This document shows, piece after piece, positions 24,904-33,256 of a stretch of 64,000 nucleotides of DNA. The notes below the pieces were generated by a model, which was not told the DNA's origin, did not search any database, and was given only the letters and a program-made list of their open reading frames with translations. A program made the position numbers and the translations under genes. Source of the stretch: Limosilactobacillus antri DSM 16041 (GTDB lineage Bacteria; Bacillota; Bacilli; Lactobacillales; Lactobacillaceae); NCBI RefSeq assembly GCF_000160835.1, contig NZ_GG700733.1, forward strand, positions 244,609 through 308,608, written 5' to 3'. Within the stretch, counting starts at the first letter, position 1; each line of letters starts with the position of its first letter.

Positions 24904-26159
24904 CCTTTTGGCGAGAAATTTTTCGGCGGTCAGCACCGGCTGCTGAACAACGGTTTGGCCAGCTGCTTACGACCATCCTGCACCGGCACCGGTTGATGGG
25001 GGAGGTCCTCCTGCAGCTGCCTCACCGCTTTGACCGGCAGTTCCGGGGGGTGATGGGCCTAGCTTGGGCTGACAGTCAGCTGGTAATCGAGGTTAACCCT
25101 GACCGGCTGGCAAAGATGCGGCAAGACGACGCAGCACTGCTGTTGGAGCACCTGGCCCTCCACGTGGTGTGGGAACATCCGGCCCGGTATTGCCGCTACC
25201 CTGACCAAGACCTGGTGCGTGCGGCGACCGACATTGCGGTCAACCAGTACCTGCCGGCCTCGCCCCCGGGCACGGCTAGTTTGGCCCAACTGAGACGGGT
25301 CCTTCGCCGCCGGGTCCCGGCAAAATTGGATTCCCAAGAATACTTGCGAATTATCAGGGATGCTCAGCCAGCCGAACAGGACCAGCTGCGCCGCTCGGCC
25401 GGCGGTCCCCAGGCCGGGGCGCCGGAAGTTGAAAGCCATGCTGGCTGGCATACCGGTAATGCTGGAGCTGCTGGTGACCAGCAGACCCAACTAGCGGCAA
25501 TCAGGACGGTCGTACAGCGGGCTTGGCGGCAGACGCCCCAGCGGGATCGTGGCCTGCTGCCGGGCGGACTTCGGGCGCAAATTGAGCACCCCGTTAGCCC
25601 GTTAGCTGCTCGGCCCAATTGGCGGCGGCTCCTGCGACACCAGCTGGGCAAAATTGCCCGAGGAAAGCGGCCCCGGGCGAACCGGTTTAACCGCCGGCAA
25701 CCCCTGCGCATGGACTTGCCCGGACAGGTGAGCCGCCTGGTTCCCGCGGTGCACCTCTTTGTCGATAACTCCGGGTCCGTACCTGATAAGGAATTGGGCG
25801 TGGCGCTACTGGCGATTCAGCAAATGACCGCGGCCCTTCAACTGCCGGTTTGGCTCCATTCCTTTGACGCTCAGGTACATGGTCCAAGTCAGCGGTTGCG
25901 GCCCGGGCAGGCACCCGAATTGGTCCGGCACGGTGGTGGGGGCACCCGTTTCCAGTGTGTCTTTGACTACCTTCGTGACCACCACGTTCCAAAAACGGGG
26001 ACCGTAGTTGTGATTATTACCGACGGCTGGGGTGAGCAGACGCTCCGTGACCACCATTACCGGAATGTTGACTGGCTATTGACCACCAGGCGGGACCAAC
26101 TATCCGTACCAGCTCCCGCCAGCCGGGTGTTTGAACTAGGGAGGAAGCAGAATGGCTGA
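24900..26159 (+). CDS. VWA-like domain protein with DUF2201-type N-terminal domain
   Basis: A 419-residue partner of the MoxR-like ATPase. The N-terminal part resembles the metallopeptidase-like DUF2201 domain (LALHVVWEHPARY, about residues 86-98, then AATDIAVNQYL), but the classical HExxH is not seen, so peptidase activity is doubtful. The middle (160-215) is low-complexity. The C-terminal domain has a VWA metal-ion site: DNSGS (about residues 288-292), a T in GGGTRF and ITDGWGE (about 378-384). It overlaps the preceding gene by 4 bases and the following one by 8. Confidence 0.85.
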   Translation: MTFWREIFRRSAPAAEQRFGQLLTTILHRHRLMGEVLLQLPHRFDRQFRGVMGLAWADSQLVIEVNPDRLAKMRQDDAALLLEHLALHVVWEHPARYCRYPDQDLVRAATDIAVNQYLPASPPGTASLAQLRRVLRRRVPAKLDSQEYLRIIRDAQPAEQDQLRRSAGGPQAGAPEVESHAGWHTGNAGAAGDQQTQLAAIRTVVQRAWRQTPQRDRGLLPGGLRAQIEHPVSPLAARPNWRRLLRHQLGKIARGKRPRANRFNRRQPLRMDLPGQVSRLVPAVHLFVDNSGSVPDKELGVALLAIQQMTAALQLPVWLHSFDAQVHGPSQRLRPGQAPELVRHGGGGTRFQCVFDYLRDHHVPKTGTVVVIITDGWGEQTLRDHHYRNVDWLLTTRRDQLSVPAPASRVFELGRKQNG

Positions 26160-26448
26160 ACAATTATTGCCACCAGAAACGATGCGTGCGGTATTGACAC
26201 ACAGTAGGGACTATGTGCGGGCGGCGGCACTAGTGAATGAAGAGTGGACGCCAGACGAGCAGCCGCTTTATCGGGATACCCTGGGCAGCCAAGACGTTGT
26301 TCTTGCCCGGCAGCTGCAAAGTGCCGGCTTGCTTCCCGGGCGGGTCGACCTGGGGAATTACCGGGCCGTTAACCAATTGCTGATTGACCACCAGCAGTGG
26401 TTTGCGGCAAGTGCCCGTCAGGAGCTGCTGCGGCCTTTTCAGGAGTAG
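26152..26448 (+). CDS. Small protein of the MoxR/VWA operon (98 aa)
   Basis: I do not recognise this family. The 98-residue product is helical, slightly acidic and has no membrane segment or cysteines. Its start overlaps the end of the VWA gene by 8 bases with GGAGG upstream (AGGGAGGAAGCAGA), so it is translated as part of the operon. Because it is always coupled in this layout, it may be an adaptor or client of the MoxR/VWA pair; that is inference from position alone. Confidence 0.65.
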   Translation: MAEQLLPPETMRAVLTHSRDYVRAAALVNEEWTPDEQPLYRDTLGSQDVVLARQLQSAGLLPGRVDLGNYRAVNQLLIDHQQWFAASARQELLRPFQE

Positions 26449-26517
26449 TTAATTTACCAGCCCACAACGTAAAAATAGTATAATAGTGACAAACTCACTT
26501 TGAGGAGGAATAGGAAC

Positions 26518-28422
26518 GTGGCAATTAATAAGGAATTAATTAAGGATGACCTTTACGAGGCCGTCAATGGGGCCTGGATCAAGGACGCGAAGATCCCTGA
26601 TGATAAACCAGCGACGGGGGGCTTTAATGACCTAGTCGATGAAATCGATAAGCAGATGATGGCCGACTTTGAAGCCTACGCGAACGGTGAGAAGACGTCT
26701 GCTGACCCGCGTTTTAACGAGATGATCAAGCTCTACCGGGTGGCGAAGAAGTTTGACCTGCGTAAAAAGGTCGGGCCGGTGCCCTTGCAACGCCTGCTAG
26801 CCAGCGTTACTGCTCTCAACTCGTACGATGACTACCAGCAGCAGTGGAAAAATTGGGTGCTGATGGGGATGCCGTCACCGGTATCCTTTGACATCGATGC
26901 GGATATGAAGAATGCGACGGTCTATGCGCTGTTTGTGTCCTCACCGTCCCTGATTTTGCCAGATAAGAGTTATTATGAACCGGCGAAAAAAGCTCAGCAC
27001 GACCAGTTGATGCAGCTTTGGGCCAGGATGGTCAAGGAACTGCTCTTGAAGCTTGATTATGACGAGGAGCAGGCGGCTCAACTGATTGCGGACACCCGGG
27101 CCTTTGATGCCCTGTTGGCCCCGAACGTCAAGAGCGCGGAAGAGGCGGCTGATTACAGCAAGATGTACAATCCGCAGACGCTGAATGAACTGGCGGCCGC
27201 CACGGACCAGCTCGACTTAGCCGCGGTTATCAAGCAACTGGTGGGCGCCACGCCGGATAAGGTAATCGTGATGGAGCCGGCCTACTTCAAGGCCCTGGAC
27301 GGGATTCTCAAGGACCACTTTGACCTCTTTAAGAGCTGGGCGTTGATTAACGTTATTCGCGACAACGCCAGTTACTTGGACGATGAGTTGCGGGAGATTA
27401 ATGGGCGGTACAGCCGGGCCTTATCTGGGAGCAAGAAGCCGGTTAGCCAGCAAAAGTTCGCCTACTACCTGGCCCGGGACATCTTTAGCCAAGTGGCGGG
27501 GGACTACTACGGCAAAACCTACTTTGGTCCGCAGGCCAAGGCCGACGTTCACCACATGGTCGAGCAGATGATTGCGGTCTACAAAAAGCGCCTGAACAAT
27601 AACACCTGGCTAAGCAAGGCAACCCGGGACAAGGCGGTCCTCAAGCTGGACAAGCTGGGCATTCAAGTTGGCTATCCGGACCAGATCCCGGCATTGTATG
27701 ACCACTTAAAGGTGGACGAGCTGGAATCATTGATTGCCAACCTCAACCAACTGAGCATTGTCGCCAGCAAGGAAATGTTCAGCCGCTGGAATAAGCCAGT
27801 TGACCGGATGCGGTGGGAAATGAGTGCCGCCACGGTCAACGCCTACTACCACCCGTTTAAGAATATTATCGTCTTCCCGGCCGCGATCCTGCAGGCGCCG
27901 TTCTATTCGCTCAAGCAGACGAGCAGTCAGAACTACGGGGGAATTGGGGCGGTCATCGCCCACGAAATTTCCCACGCCTTTGATAACAATGGGGCCCTCT
28001 TTGACGAGTATGGGAACCTCAATAACTGGTGGACGCCGGAGGACTCGGCCCACTTTAAGAAACTCGCCCAAAAGATGATTGACGAGTTTGACGGCCTGCC
28101 AATCGCGGGGCAGAAAGTTAACGGCAAGCTGACGGTTTCTGAAAACATCGCTGATGGCGGGGGCCTATCCTGTGCCCTGGAAGCCGCTAAGGAAGAGGAT
28201 GATTTCAACGCTCAAGAGTTCTTCATCAACTGGGCAACGATTTGGCGGATGAAGGCAACCCAACAGTACGAGCAATTATTGCTGTCAATTGACGTTCACG
28301 CACCGCAGAAGCTGCGGGCCAACGTCCAGGCCCAGAACCAGGCGGACTTCTACACCGCCTTTGACATCCAGCCGGGCGACCGGATGTACAAGGCGCCGGA
28401 AGATCGGGTCAATATTTGGTAG
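26518..28422 (+). CDS. pepO: M13-family metallopeptidase (PepO-like)
   Basis: A 634-residue zinc endopeptidase of the neprilysin family, cytoplasmic in lactobacilli since no signal peptide is present; it cuts oligopeptides. The zinc motif HEISH (in VIAHEISHAFDN) and the third-ligand motif ENIADGGG are present, as is the substrate-binding NAYYHPFKN. The GTG at 26518 is chosen, 9 bases after GAGGAGG; an apparent TTG start at 26500 lies in the ribosome binding site itself. A TATAAT is at 26479-26484. Monocistronic, ended by a strong terminator. Confidence 0.94.
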   Translation: MAINKELIKDDLYEAVNGAWIKDAKIPDDKPATGGFNDLVDEIDKQMMADFEAYANGEKTSADPRFNEMIKLYRVAKKFDLRKKVGPVPLQRLLASVTALNSYDDYQQQWKNWVLMGMPSPVSFDIDADMKNATVYALFVSSPSLILPDKSYYEPAKKAQHDQLMQLWARMVKELLLKLDYDEEQAAQLIADTRAFDALLAPNVKSAEEAADYSKMYNPQTLNELAAATDQLDLAAVIKQLVGATPDKVIVMEPAYFKALDGILKDHFDLFKSWALINVIRDNASYLDDELREINGRYSRALSGSKKPVSQQKFAYYLARDIFSQVAGDYYGKTYFGPQAKADVHHMVEQMIAVYKKRLNNNTWLSKATRDKAVLKLDKLGIQVGYPDQIPALYDHLKVDELESLIANLNQLSIVASKEMFSRWNKPVDRMRWEMSAATVNAYYHPFKNIIVFPAAILQAPFYSLKQTSSQNYGGIGAVIAHEISHAFDNNGALFDEYGNLNNWWTPEDSAHFKKLAQKMIDEFDGLPIAGQKVNGKLTVSENIADGGGLSCALEAAKEEDDFNAQEFFINWATIWRMKATQQYEQLLLSIDVHAPQKLRANVQAQNQADFYTAFDIQPGDRMYKAPEDRVNIW

Positions 28423-28540
28423 AAATTGGAAGTGTGAAATGACCTCTTTGCCAGGATGGAAGACTCGGCTCGGGCGTCGGTTGGTAGAGCGGCCGGACCT
28501 AGGCACTAGTCCTGTGGTTATTTTGCCCGTTATCAGAAAT

Positions 28541-28582
28541 TAAAAATCACCGGGCTCGGAAACTGAGCACCCGGTGATTTTG
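28541..28582 (+). terminator. Terminator downstream of pepO
   Basis: AAAATCACCGGG / CCCGGTGATTTT forms a perfect 12-bp stem with inner CTCGGAAACTGAG, followed by TTTG. It lies about 120 bases after the pepO stop; the sequence between shows no gene. Confidence 0.8.
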
Positions 28583-28681
28583 TTTGTCTGGAAAGGTTAG
28601 CGTGACATTTCTAGTCCGGCTTGGTATCTTGTTAGCAAGAATTATTTCCCGGGAAATCAATTTGAATCACGGAGGCACTGA

Positions 28682-29320
28682 ATGGAATTTGCAGAAAAAA
28701 TCAAACAATACCGGGCCCACAACAACTGGACCCAGCAGGAAGTCGCAACGAAGCTCGGGGTATCCCGGAAGACGATTTCCAGCTGGGAAAACGGGCGCTC
28801 GTATCCAGACATCTTTATGTTAGTCCAGCTCAGTGACCTCTACCAGATAAGTTTAGATGATTTATTACGGGAGGATCACGAAATGATCAATAACTATAAA
28901 CAAGAACACGCGTCGTTGGCTAAGCAGGACCGGATTTTTACAATTTCATATTTATGCAACGTTGTTATCAGTTTATACTTTTTATGGCGGGCACTCTTTG
29001 GAACCGGCATGATTAACCAGCTGCCACCACTAGGCCGTCTTTTAGCTGGAGTAGTCGTTGGCCTCTTATCTGTAAATGTTTATTTCTTGTTAAGCAAGGC
29101 CGATTGGAAGAACCAGAATCGCTTCACCCAGGTGGGTTCGATCTTGACTTTTATCGTAGTGACAGCGTTACTAATCAAGCTTGATTTTACTAGCTTTTCA
29201 GGGACGGCTTATGGGATTGGTGCCGGCTTTGGGCGGGGCTTTGTAGTGGCCTTATCAGCGATGTCGATTGTTGAAGTAATCTGGCTGTACCCGCAATTCA
29301 GGCAAAGAAGGAATCGGTAA
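28682..29320 (+). CDS. XRE-family regulator with four-helix membrane domain
   Basis: A 212-residue protein: helix-turn-helix at residues 5-62 ([20 protein letters not shown], then [22 protein letters not shown]), then about four membrane segments (about 84-102, 116-135, 150-168, 180-200). It has the same design as the gene at 54135. Its TAA stop overlaps the ATG of the macrodomain gene by one base, so the two proteins are made together. The regulator may control its own operon. Confidence 0.87.
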   Translation: MEFAEKIKQYRAHNNWTQQEVATKLGVSRKTISSWENGRSYPDIFMLVQLSDLYQISLDDLLREDHEMINNYKQEHASLAKQDRIFTISYLCNVVISLYFLWRALFGTGMINQLPPLGRLLAGVVVGLLSVNVYFLLSKADWKNQNRFTQVGSILTFIVVTALLIKLDFTSFSGTAYGIGAGFGRGFVVALSAMSIVEVIWLYPQFRQRRNR

Positions 29321-29826
29321 TGAAAACAATTCAGGTAGTTGAAGGCGATATTACGACCGTTGCGGCAGACGCAATTGTCAATGCGGCCAACACCACGTTG
29401 ATGGGTGGCGGCGGTGTCGACGGGGCAATCCACCGGGCGGCGGGCCCAGCCCTGTACGCAGCTTGTGAAAAATTTGGCGGCTGCCCGACCGGCGAGGCCC
29501 GGATTACCAGCGGCTTTAACCTGCCGGCAAAGTATATTATCCACACGCCGGGCCCGATTTGGCATGGTGGTGACCATGGGGAGGATCAGCTGTTGGCGAA
29601 TTCCTACCGGAACAGTTTGACTCTGGCGGACGAATACGACTGTCGGACCGTCGCCTTTCCGTCGATCAGCACCGGTGTCTACTCTTTTCCGCTAGGCCGG
29701 GCCGCCCAAATTGCCATTCAGACAATTCGGGAATTTTTGCAAACGGCCAGTCAGGTGGAAGAAGTGACGATGGTCTGCTTTGACCCGACGACTGCCCGGG
29801 CGTACCGAACGGCGGTTAATAGCTAA
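29320..29826 (+). CDS. Macrodomain protein, O-acetyl-ADP-ribose deacetylase (YmdB-like)
   Basis: A 168-residue macrodomain of the MacroD/YmdB group, which removes ADP-ribose or acetyl-ADP-ribose. Motifs: GDIT and [22 protein letters not shown] (residues 8-11 and 17 onward), which hold the catalytic Asn/Asp and diphosphate loop, and [13 protein letters not shown] (about 109-121), the second ligand loop. It overlaps the membrane HTH gene by one base. Linking a membrane regulator to ADP-ribose removal is unusual. Confidence 0.92.
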   Translation: MKTIQVVEGDITTVAADAIVNAANTTLMGGGGVDGAIHRAAGPALYAACEKFGGCPTGEARITSGFNLPAKYIIHTPGPIWHGGDHGEDQLLANSYRNSLTLADEYDCRTVAFPSISTGVYSFPLGRAAQIAIQTIREFLQTASQVEEVTMVCFDPTTARAYRTAVNS

Positions 29827-29832
29827 AAGAAG

Positions 29833-30075
29833 CTGTGACCCAACCCACGGTTAGGGACTGTAAGGCTAGACTATCTGGGGTCACGCGATATCTTTAAAAT
29901 ATTCGGAACAAAAACGAGAGGGGCTGTGACATAAGCTCTTTTACTTAGTTAAAACGCGAACAGCGCGGTACACAAAGGGGCTTCAGTGCTCGGCAAAGCC
30001 GAACTCTGAAGCCCTATTTGTGCTCGCGGGGGCTCGAAAACGAAGTCGTGACCGACTTCTGTCTCGCTCCCCCTT
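29833..30075. repeat. Cluster of three intergenic hairpins
   Basis: Three inverted repeats occur in a row: GTGACCC...GGGTCAC (about 29835-29885), GGGGCTTCAG...CTGAAGCCC around GGCAAAGCC (about 29978-30025), and GGGGG...ACGAAGTCG/CGACTTC...CCCCC ending in TTTT (about 30028-30076). They separate convergent genes and include terminator function, but the middle unit looks like a dispersed palindromic element. No coding frame is seen. Confidence 0.55.
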
Positions 30076-30083
30076 TTAGCATT

Positions 30084-30371
30084 TTAGTGAATAAATGATG
30101 TGACGGCAGTTACCAAGCCGAAGATGATTCCCGGGAAGTTAGCAATAATCACGGGCCAGTCCTTCTTGTCCGGCTTTACCCAGCCGTAGATTACCCACAG
30201 CAGGGCGTTGATTGAGGCGAAAAATGGCTGGACCGGCGAAACCGGCTGGCCGGTGAAGTTGGCAATGATCTGTTCGATGTAGGAGAAGTACATGACCAGG
30301 CAGGCAACCGTAGCGAAGTTCCCGGTGTACTTGCGAACCTTCTGTTTTGTTGTCAGTTTTTGATTATCCAT
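30084..30371 (-). CDS. SemiSWEET sugar transporter
   Basis: A 95-residue SemiSWEET (MtN3/PQ-loop) protein with three membrane segments (about 17-35, 45-65, 70-92), which dimerises to make a sugar uniporter. The PQ-type motif is SYIEQI, where Glu replaces the usual Pro. ALLWVIYGW and NFPGIIFGL are family hallmarks, including the Asn and Trp in segments 2 and 3. It is divergent from pgi, whose promoter shares an 18-bp palindrome with this gene's promoter. A second SemiSWEET lies downstream of fructokinase. Confidence 0.9.
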   Translation of the reverse strand: MDNQKLTTKQKVRKYTGNFATVACLVMYFSYIEQIIANFTGQPVSPVQPFFASINALLWVIYGWVKPDKKDWPVIIANFPGIIFGLVTAVTSFIH

Positions 30372-30442
30372 AATATAGTGATTCCTTTCGTTTGTTAAAC
30401 CAATCTTCCATATAAGAGCACTGTATTAACCGCTTTTCTCAT

Positions 30443-30504
30443 ATCTTATTCTCTAAAAAAGTTAATGTCAACCGGTTGACATACAAGATAGTAAGCGCTA
30501 ACAT
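30443..30504. promoter_or_regulatory. Divergent promoters sharing one 18-bp palindromic operator, with CRE-like site
   Basis: ATGTCAACCGGTTGACAT (30465-30482) is a perfect palindrome whose two halves are the -35 boxes of both promoters. Rightward (pgi): TTGACA (30476-30481), 17 bases, TAACAT (30499-30504). Leftward (SemiSWEET): TTGACA (30466-30471), 17 bases, TAAGAT (30443-30448). AGTAAGCGCTAACA (30490-30503) fits the CcpA site consensus with one mismatch and covers the pgi -10 box. A LacI-type repressor is the likely binder of the palindrome. Confidence 0.75.
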
Positions 30505-30575
30505 GGAAGCTGACGAAAATAGTAACCGTTTCAGCGGGAAATAAAACTAGCAATTAAGAAAGAAGAGAGCAGTTT

Positions 30576-31936
30576 ATGGCACATCTTTCATTTGATACAC
30601 AAGGATTGAAACAATTTGTCCACGACAACGAACTGGGTGAAATGCAGGCGATGGTCAAGGCGGCGGACGACGAGCTCCGCAACGGGACCGGCGCTGGCGC
30701 GGACTACCGCGACTGGCTTCACCTGCCGAGTGAGTACGACAAGGACGAGTTTGCGCGGATCAAGCAGGCCGCTAAGAAGATCCAGGCCGACTCCGACATC
30801 CTGGTTGTAATTGGGATCGGGGGTTCCTACCTCGGTGCCCAGATGGCAATCGACTTCCTGCACAACACCTTCTACCAGGCCCAAAGTGCGGAAGCCCGGA
30901 AGTACCCGCTGGTGATCTTCGCCGGGAACTCCCTCAGCTCGACCTACGTTCACGACCTGCTGGAACTGATCGGCGACAAGGACTTCTCCGTCAACGTCGT
31001 TTCCAAGTCCGGGACGACGACCGAGCCGTCAATTGCCTTCCGGATCTTCAAGAAGAAGCTGATTGAAAAGTACGGCCTGGAGGAGGCCAACAAGCGGATC
31101 TACGCCACAACTGATAAGGCCAAGGGCGCCTTAAAGACCGAAGCCGACGCCAACGGCTACGAATCCTTCATCATTCCCGATGGCGTCGGTGGCCGCTACT
31201 CCGTCCTCTGCCCGGTTGGCCTCCTGCCAATCGCCACTTCTGGTGCCGACATTGACCAGCTGATGGCCGGGGCGGCCCAAGCCGAACAGGACTACGTTGA
31301 CCCAGACCTGACCAAGAACGAGGCTTACCAGTACGCTGCCTACCGGAACATCCTCTACCGGAAGGGCTACGAGACCGAACTCCTTGAAAACTATGAACCA
31401 AACATGCGGATGTTCGCCGAATGGTGGAAGCAGCTGGCCGGTGAATCCGAAGGGAAGGACCAGAAGGGGATCTACCCATCCAGCGCCAACTTCACGACTG
31501 ACCTTCACTCGCTGGGGCAGTACATTCAAGAAGGGCGCCGCTTCCTGATGGAAACCGTCGTCAAACTCGACCAGCCGAACTTCGACGTGGAGATCCCAGC
31601 TGAAGAGGACAACCTCGACGGCCTCGGCTACCTGGAAGGCAAGACGATGGACTTCGCCAACACCAAGGCCTACCAAGCCGTGGTGGCGGCCCACACGGCC
31701 GGGGGGGGGTACCGGTAATGACCGTCCACATCCCAGAAGAAAATGAATACACCCTCGGCTACCTGATCTACTTCTTTGAAGTGGCGATGGGAATTTCCGG
31801 CTACCTGAACGGGATCAACCCATTCAACCAGCCAGGGGTCGAAGCCTACAAGACCAACATGTTTGGCCTGTTAGGCAAGCCAGGCTACGAAGAAGTCGGC
31901 AAGCAATTGCGGGCGGAAATGGACAAGAACAACTAG
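30576..31936 (+). pseudogene. pgi: Glucose-6-phosphate isomerase, frameshifted at a run of nine G
   Basis: Glycolytic isomerase interconverting glucose-6-P and fructose-6-P. Frame 1 gives residues 1-380 ([42 protein letters not shown]) and then reads GGGYR and stops at 31718. The continuation [16 protein letters not shown]...[17 protein letters not shown] lies in another frame from 31718 to 31936. The junction is a run of nine G (31701-31709); seven would restore AGGVPVMTV. The C-terminal part carries the catalytic Lys (AYKTN), so the first product alone should be inactive. It is either a sequencing error, a true mutation or phase variation. Neighbouring scrK is intact 19 bases downstream. 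Confidence 0.92.
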
Positions 31937-31955
31937 GATTAAGGAGGAAGTCAGT

Positions 31956-32834
31956 ATGCTACTAGGAAGTATCGAAGCCGGGGGGACCAAGTTCGTTTGT
32001 GCGGTTGGCAACATCAACTACCAAATTCAGGATTCGGTCCACATCCCAACCACCACCCCAGAAGAAACCCTGCAGAAGTGCATCGAATTCTTTGACCAGT
32101 ACAAGGACGACCTGTCGGCGATCGGGATTGCCTCATTCGGCCCGATCGAAATTCGGAAGAGCTCGCCGAAGTACGGCTACATCACCAACACCCCTAAGAA
32201 GGGCTGGGCAGATACCGACTTTGTGGGCCCGCTCAAAAAGCACTTCAACATTCCGATTGCCTGGACCACGGACGTTAACGGTTCGGCATATGGCGAATAC
32301 GTCCTGTCGACCCTGTTTAATAAGCGGATCAACTCCCTCGTCTACTACACGATTGGGACCGGCTGTGGTGCCGGAGCGGTCATCGACGGCAAGTTTGTCG
32401 GCGAACTGGGCCACCCAGAAATGGGTCACATCCGCTTGAAACGGCACCCAGACGACCTGGACTTTAAGGGGATTTGTCCATTCCACGGCGATTGCCTGGA
32501 AGGCTTAGTCAGCGGGCCAACTTTTGAAGCCCGGACCGGCAAGAAGGGGAAGGACGTTCCGCTGACTGACCACGTCTGGGACATCATGGCGTACTACGTG
32601 GCCCAAGCAGCCCTGGACGCAACCCTGATGTTCCGCCCTGGGCAGATTATCTTCGGTGGCGGGGTTGTCAGCGAGGAATTTCTGAAGAAGGTGCGGCGTG
32701 AATTTAAAAAACTGCTGAACGACTACGTTGACGTTGGTGACGTTGACGAATACATTACCATGCCGTTAGCGAAGAACAACGGCTCTGCTACCATCGGTGA
32801 CTTTGCCCTGGCATTAAAGGCTGCCACTGAATAA
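31956..32834 (+). CDS. scrK: ROK-family fructokinase
   Basis: A 292-residue kinase that phosphorylates fructose (ATP-dependent) to fructose-6-P. The ROK layout is clear: N-terminal ATP-phosphate motif SIEAGGTKF (residues 5-13), TTDVNGSAYGE (sugar/catalytic Asp region, about 108-118), GTGCGAG (phosphate loop) and the zinc motif GHIRLKRH...CPFHGDC (about 151-180). Located 19 bases after the pgi gene with its own AAGGAGG, and followed by a SemiSWEET. Fructose entering by a non-PTS route would need this kinase. Confidence 0.92.
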   Translation: MLLGSIEAGGTKFVCAVGNINYQIQDSVHIPTTTPEETLQKCIEFFDQYKDDLSAIGIASFGPIEIRKSSPKYGYITNTPKKGWADTDFVGPLKKHFNIPIAWTTDVNGSAYGEYVLSTLFNKRINSLVYYTIGTGCGAGAVIDGKFVGELGHPEMGHIRLKRHPDDLDFKGICPFHGDCLEGLVSGPTFEARTGKKGKDVPLTDHVWDIMAYYVAQAALDATLMFRPGQIIFGGGVVSEEFLKKVRREFKKLLNDYVDVGDVDEYITMPLAKNNGSATIGDFALALKAATE

Positions 32835-32866
32835 CTCGCGGATAGAATTGAAGAGGACATGAGATT

Positions 32867-33139
32867 ATGAAAGAGACAAGATTCATTAGCATTTTGAGTA
32901 AGGTTGCGACGGTAATTGCGATTTGTATGTACGTTTCCTACATTCCGCAAATCATTAATAACTTGCACGGCAGCTACGGTGCGCCCCTCCAGCCACTGGT
33001 GGCCGCAATCAACGGTCTGTTATGGTGCATTTACGCTTACTTTAAGCGGCAGCGGGACTGGGCTGTCTTTTGGGCGAACTTCCCGGCCATCATTTTCGGG
33101 TTGATTACCTTCTTTACTTCCTTGCCGTCATTGTTTTAG
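32867..33139 (+). CDS. SemiSWEET sugar transporter
   Basis: A 90-residue SemiSWEET with three membrane segments (about 8-27, 39-58, 65-85). The PQ motif is canonical (YVSYIPQI, residues 23-30), and NGLLWCIYAYF and NFPAIIFGL match the family. It lies 32 bases after scrK on the same strand, so the order is pgi-scrK-SemiSWEET. It differs enough from the divergent copy at 30084 that the two may pair as a heterodimer or transport different sugars. Confidence 0.9.
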   Translation: MKETRFISILSKVATVIAICMYVSYIPQIINNLHGSYGAPLQPLVAAINGLLWCIYAYFKRQRDWAVFWANFPAIIFGLITFFTSLPSLF

Positions 33140-33156
33140 GGCAAAATTAAAGCAGC

Positions 33157-33191
33157 AAAAATCTCTGGGTCAGCTGATTCGGAGATTTTTT
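33157..33191 (+). terminator. Terminator after the pgi-scrK-SemiSWEET unit
   Basis: AAAAATCTC pairs with GGAGATTTTTT around the loop that includes CAGCTG; the stem leads directly into a T-run. Confidence 0.75.
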
Positions 33192-33220
33192 GTTTGGGCA
33201 ACGAAGGGAATGATGAATGG

Positions 33221-33226
33221 TATAAT
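33221..33226 (+). promoter_or_regulatory. Extended -10 promoter of cls
   Basis: ATGGTATAAT is an extended -10 (TATAAT at 33221-33226), 31 bases before the cls start. Confidence 0.45.
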
Positions 33227-33256
33227 TAAGAAAATTTAATTTACGAGGAGAGCAAG

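Noticed and set aside
25149..25190. Zinc metallopeptidase site in the VWA protein
   Set aside because: The local sequence is LALHVVWEHP; the HExxH pattern needed for a peptidase is absent, so I call only the domain resemblance.
31718..31936. Small separate gene (72 aa) after pgi
   Set aside because: The sequence is the missing C-terminus of glucose-6-phosphate isomerase; it has no ribosome site of its own and its ATG is an internal Met of the ancestral gene.
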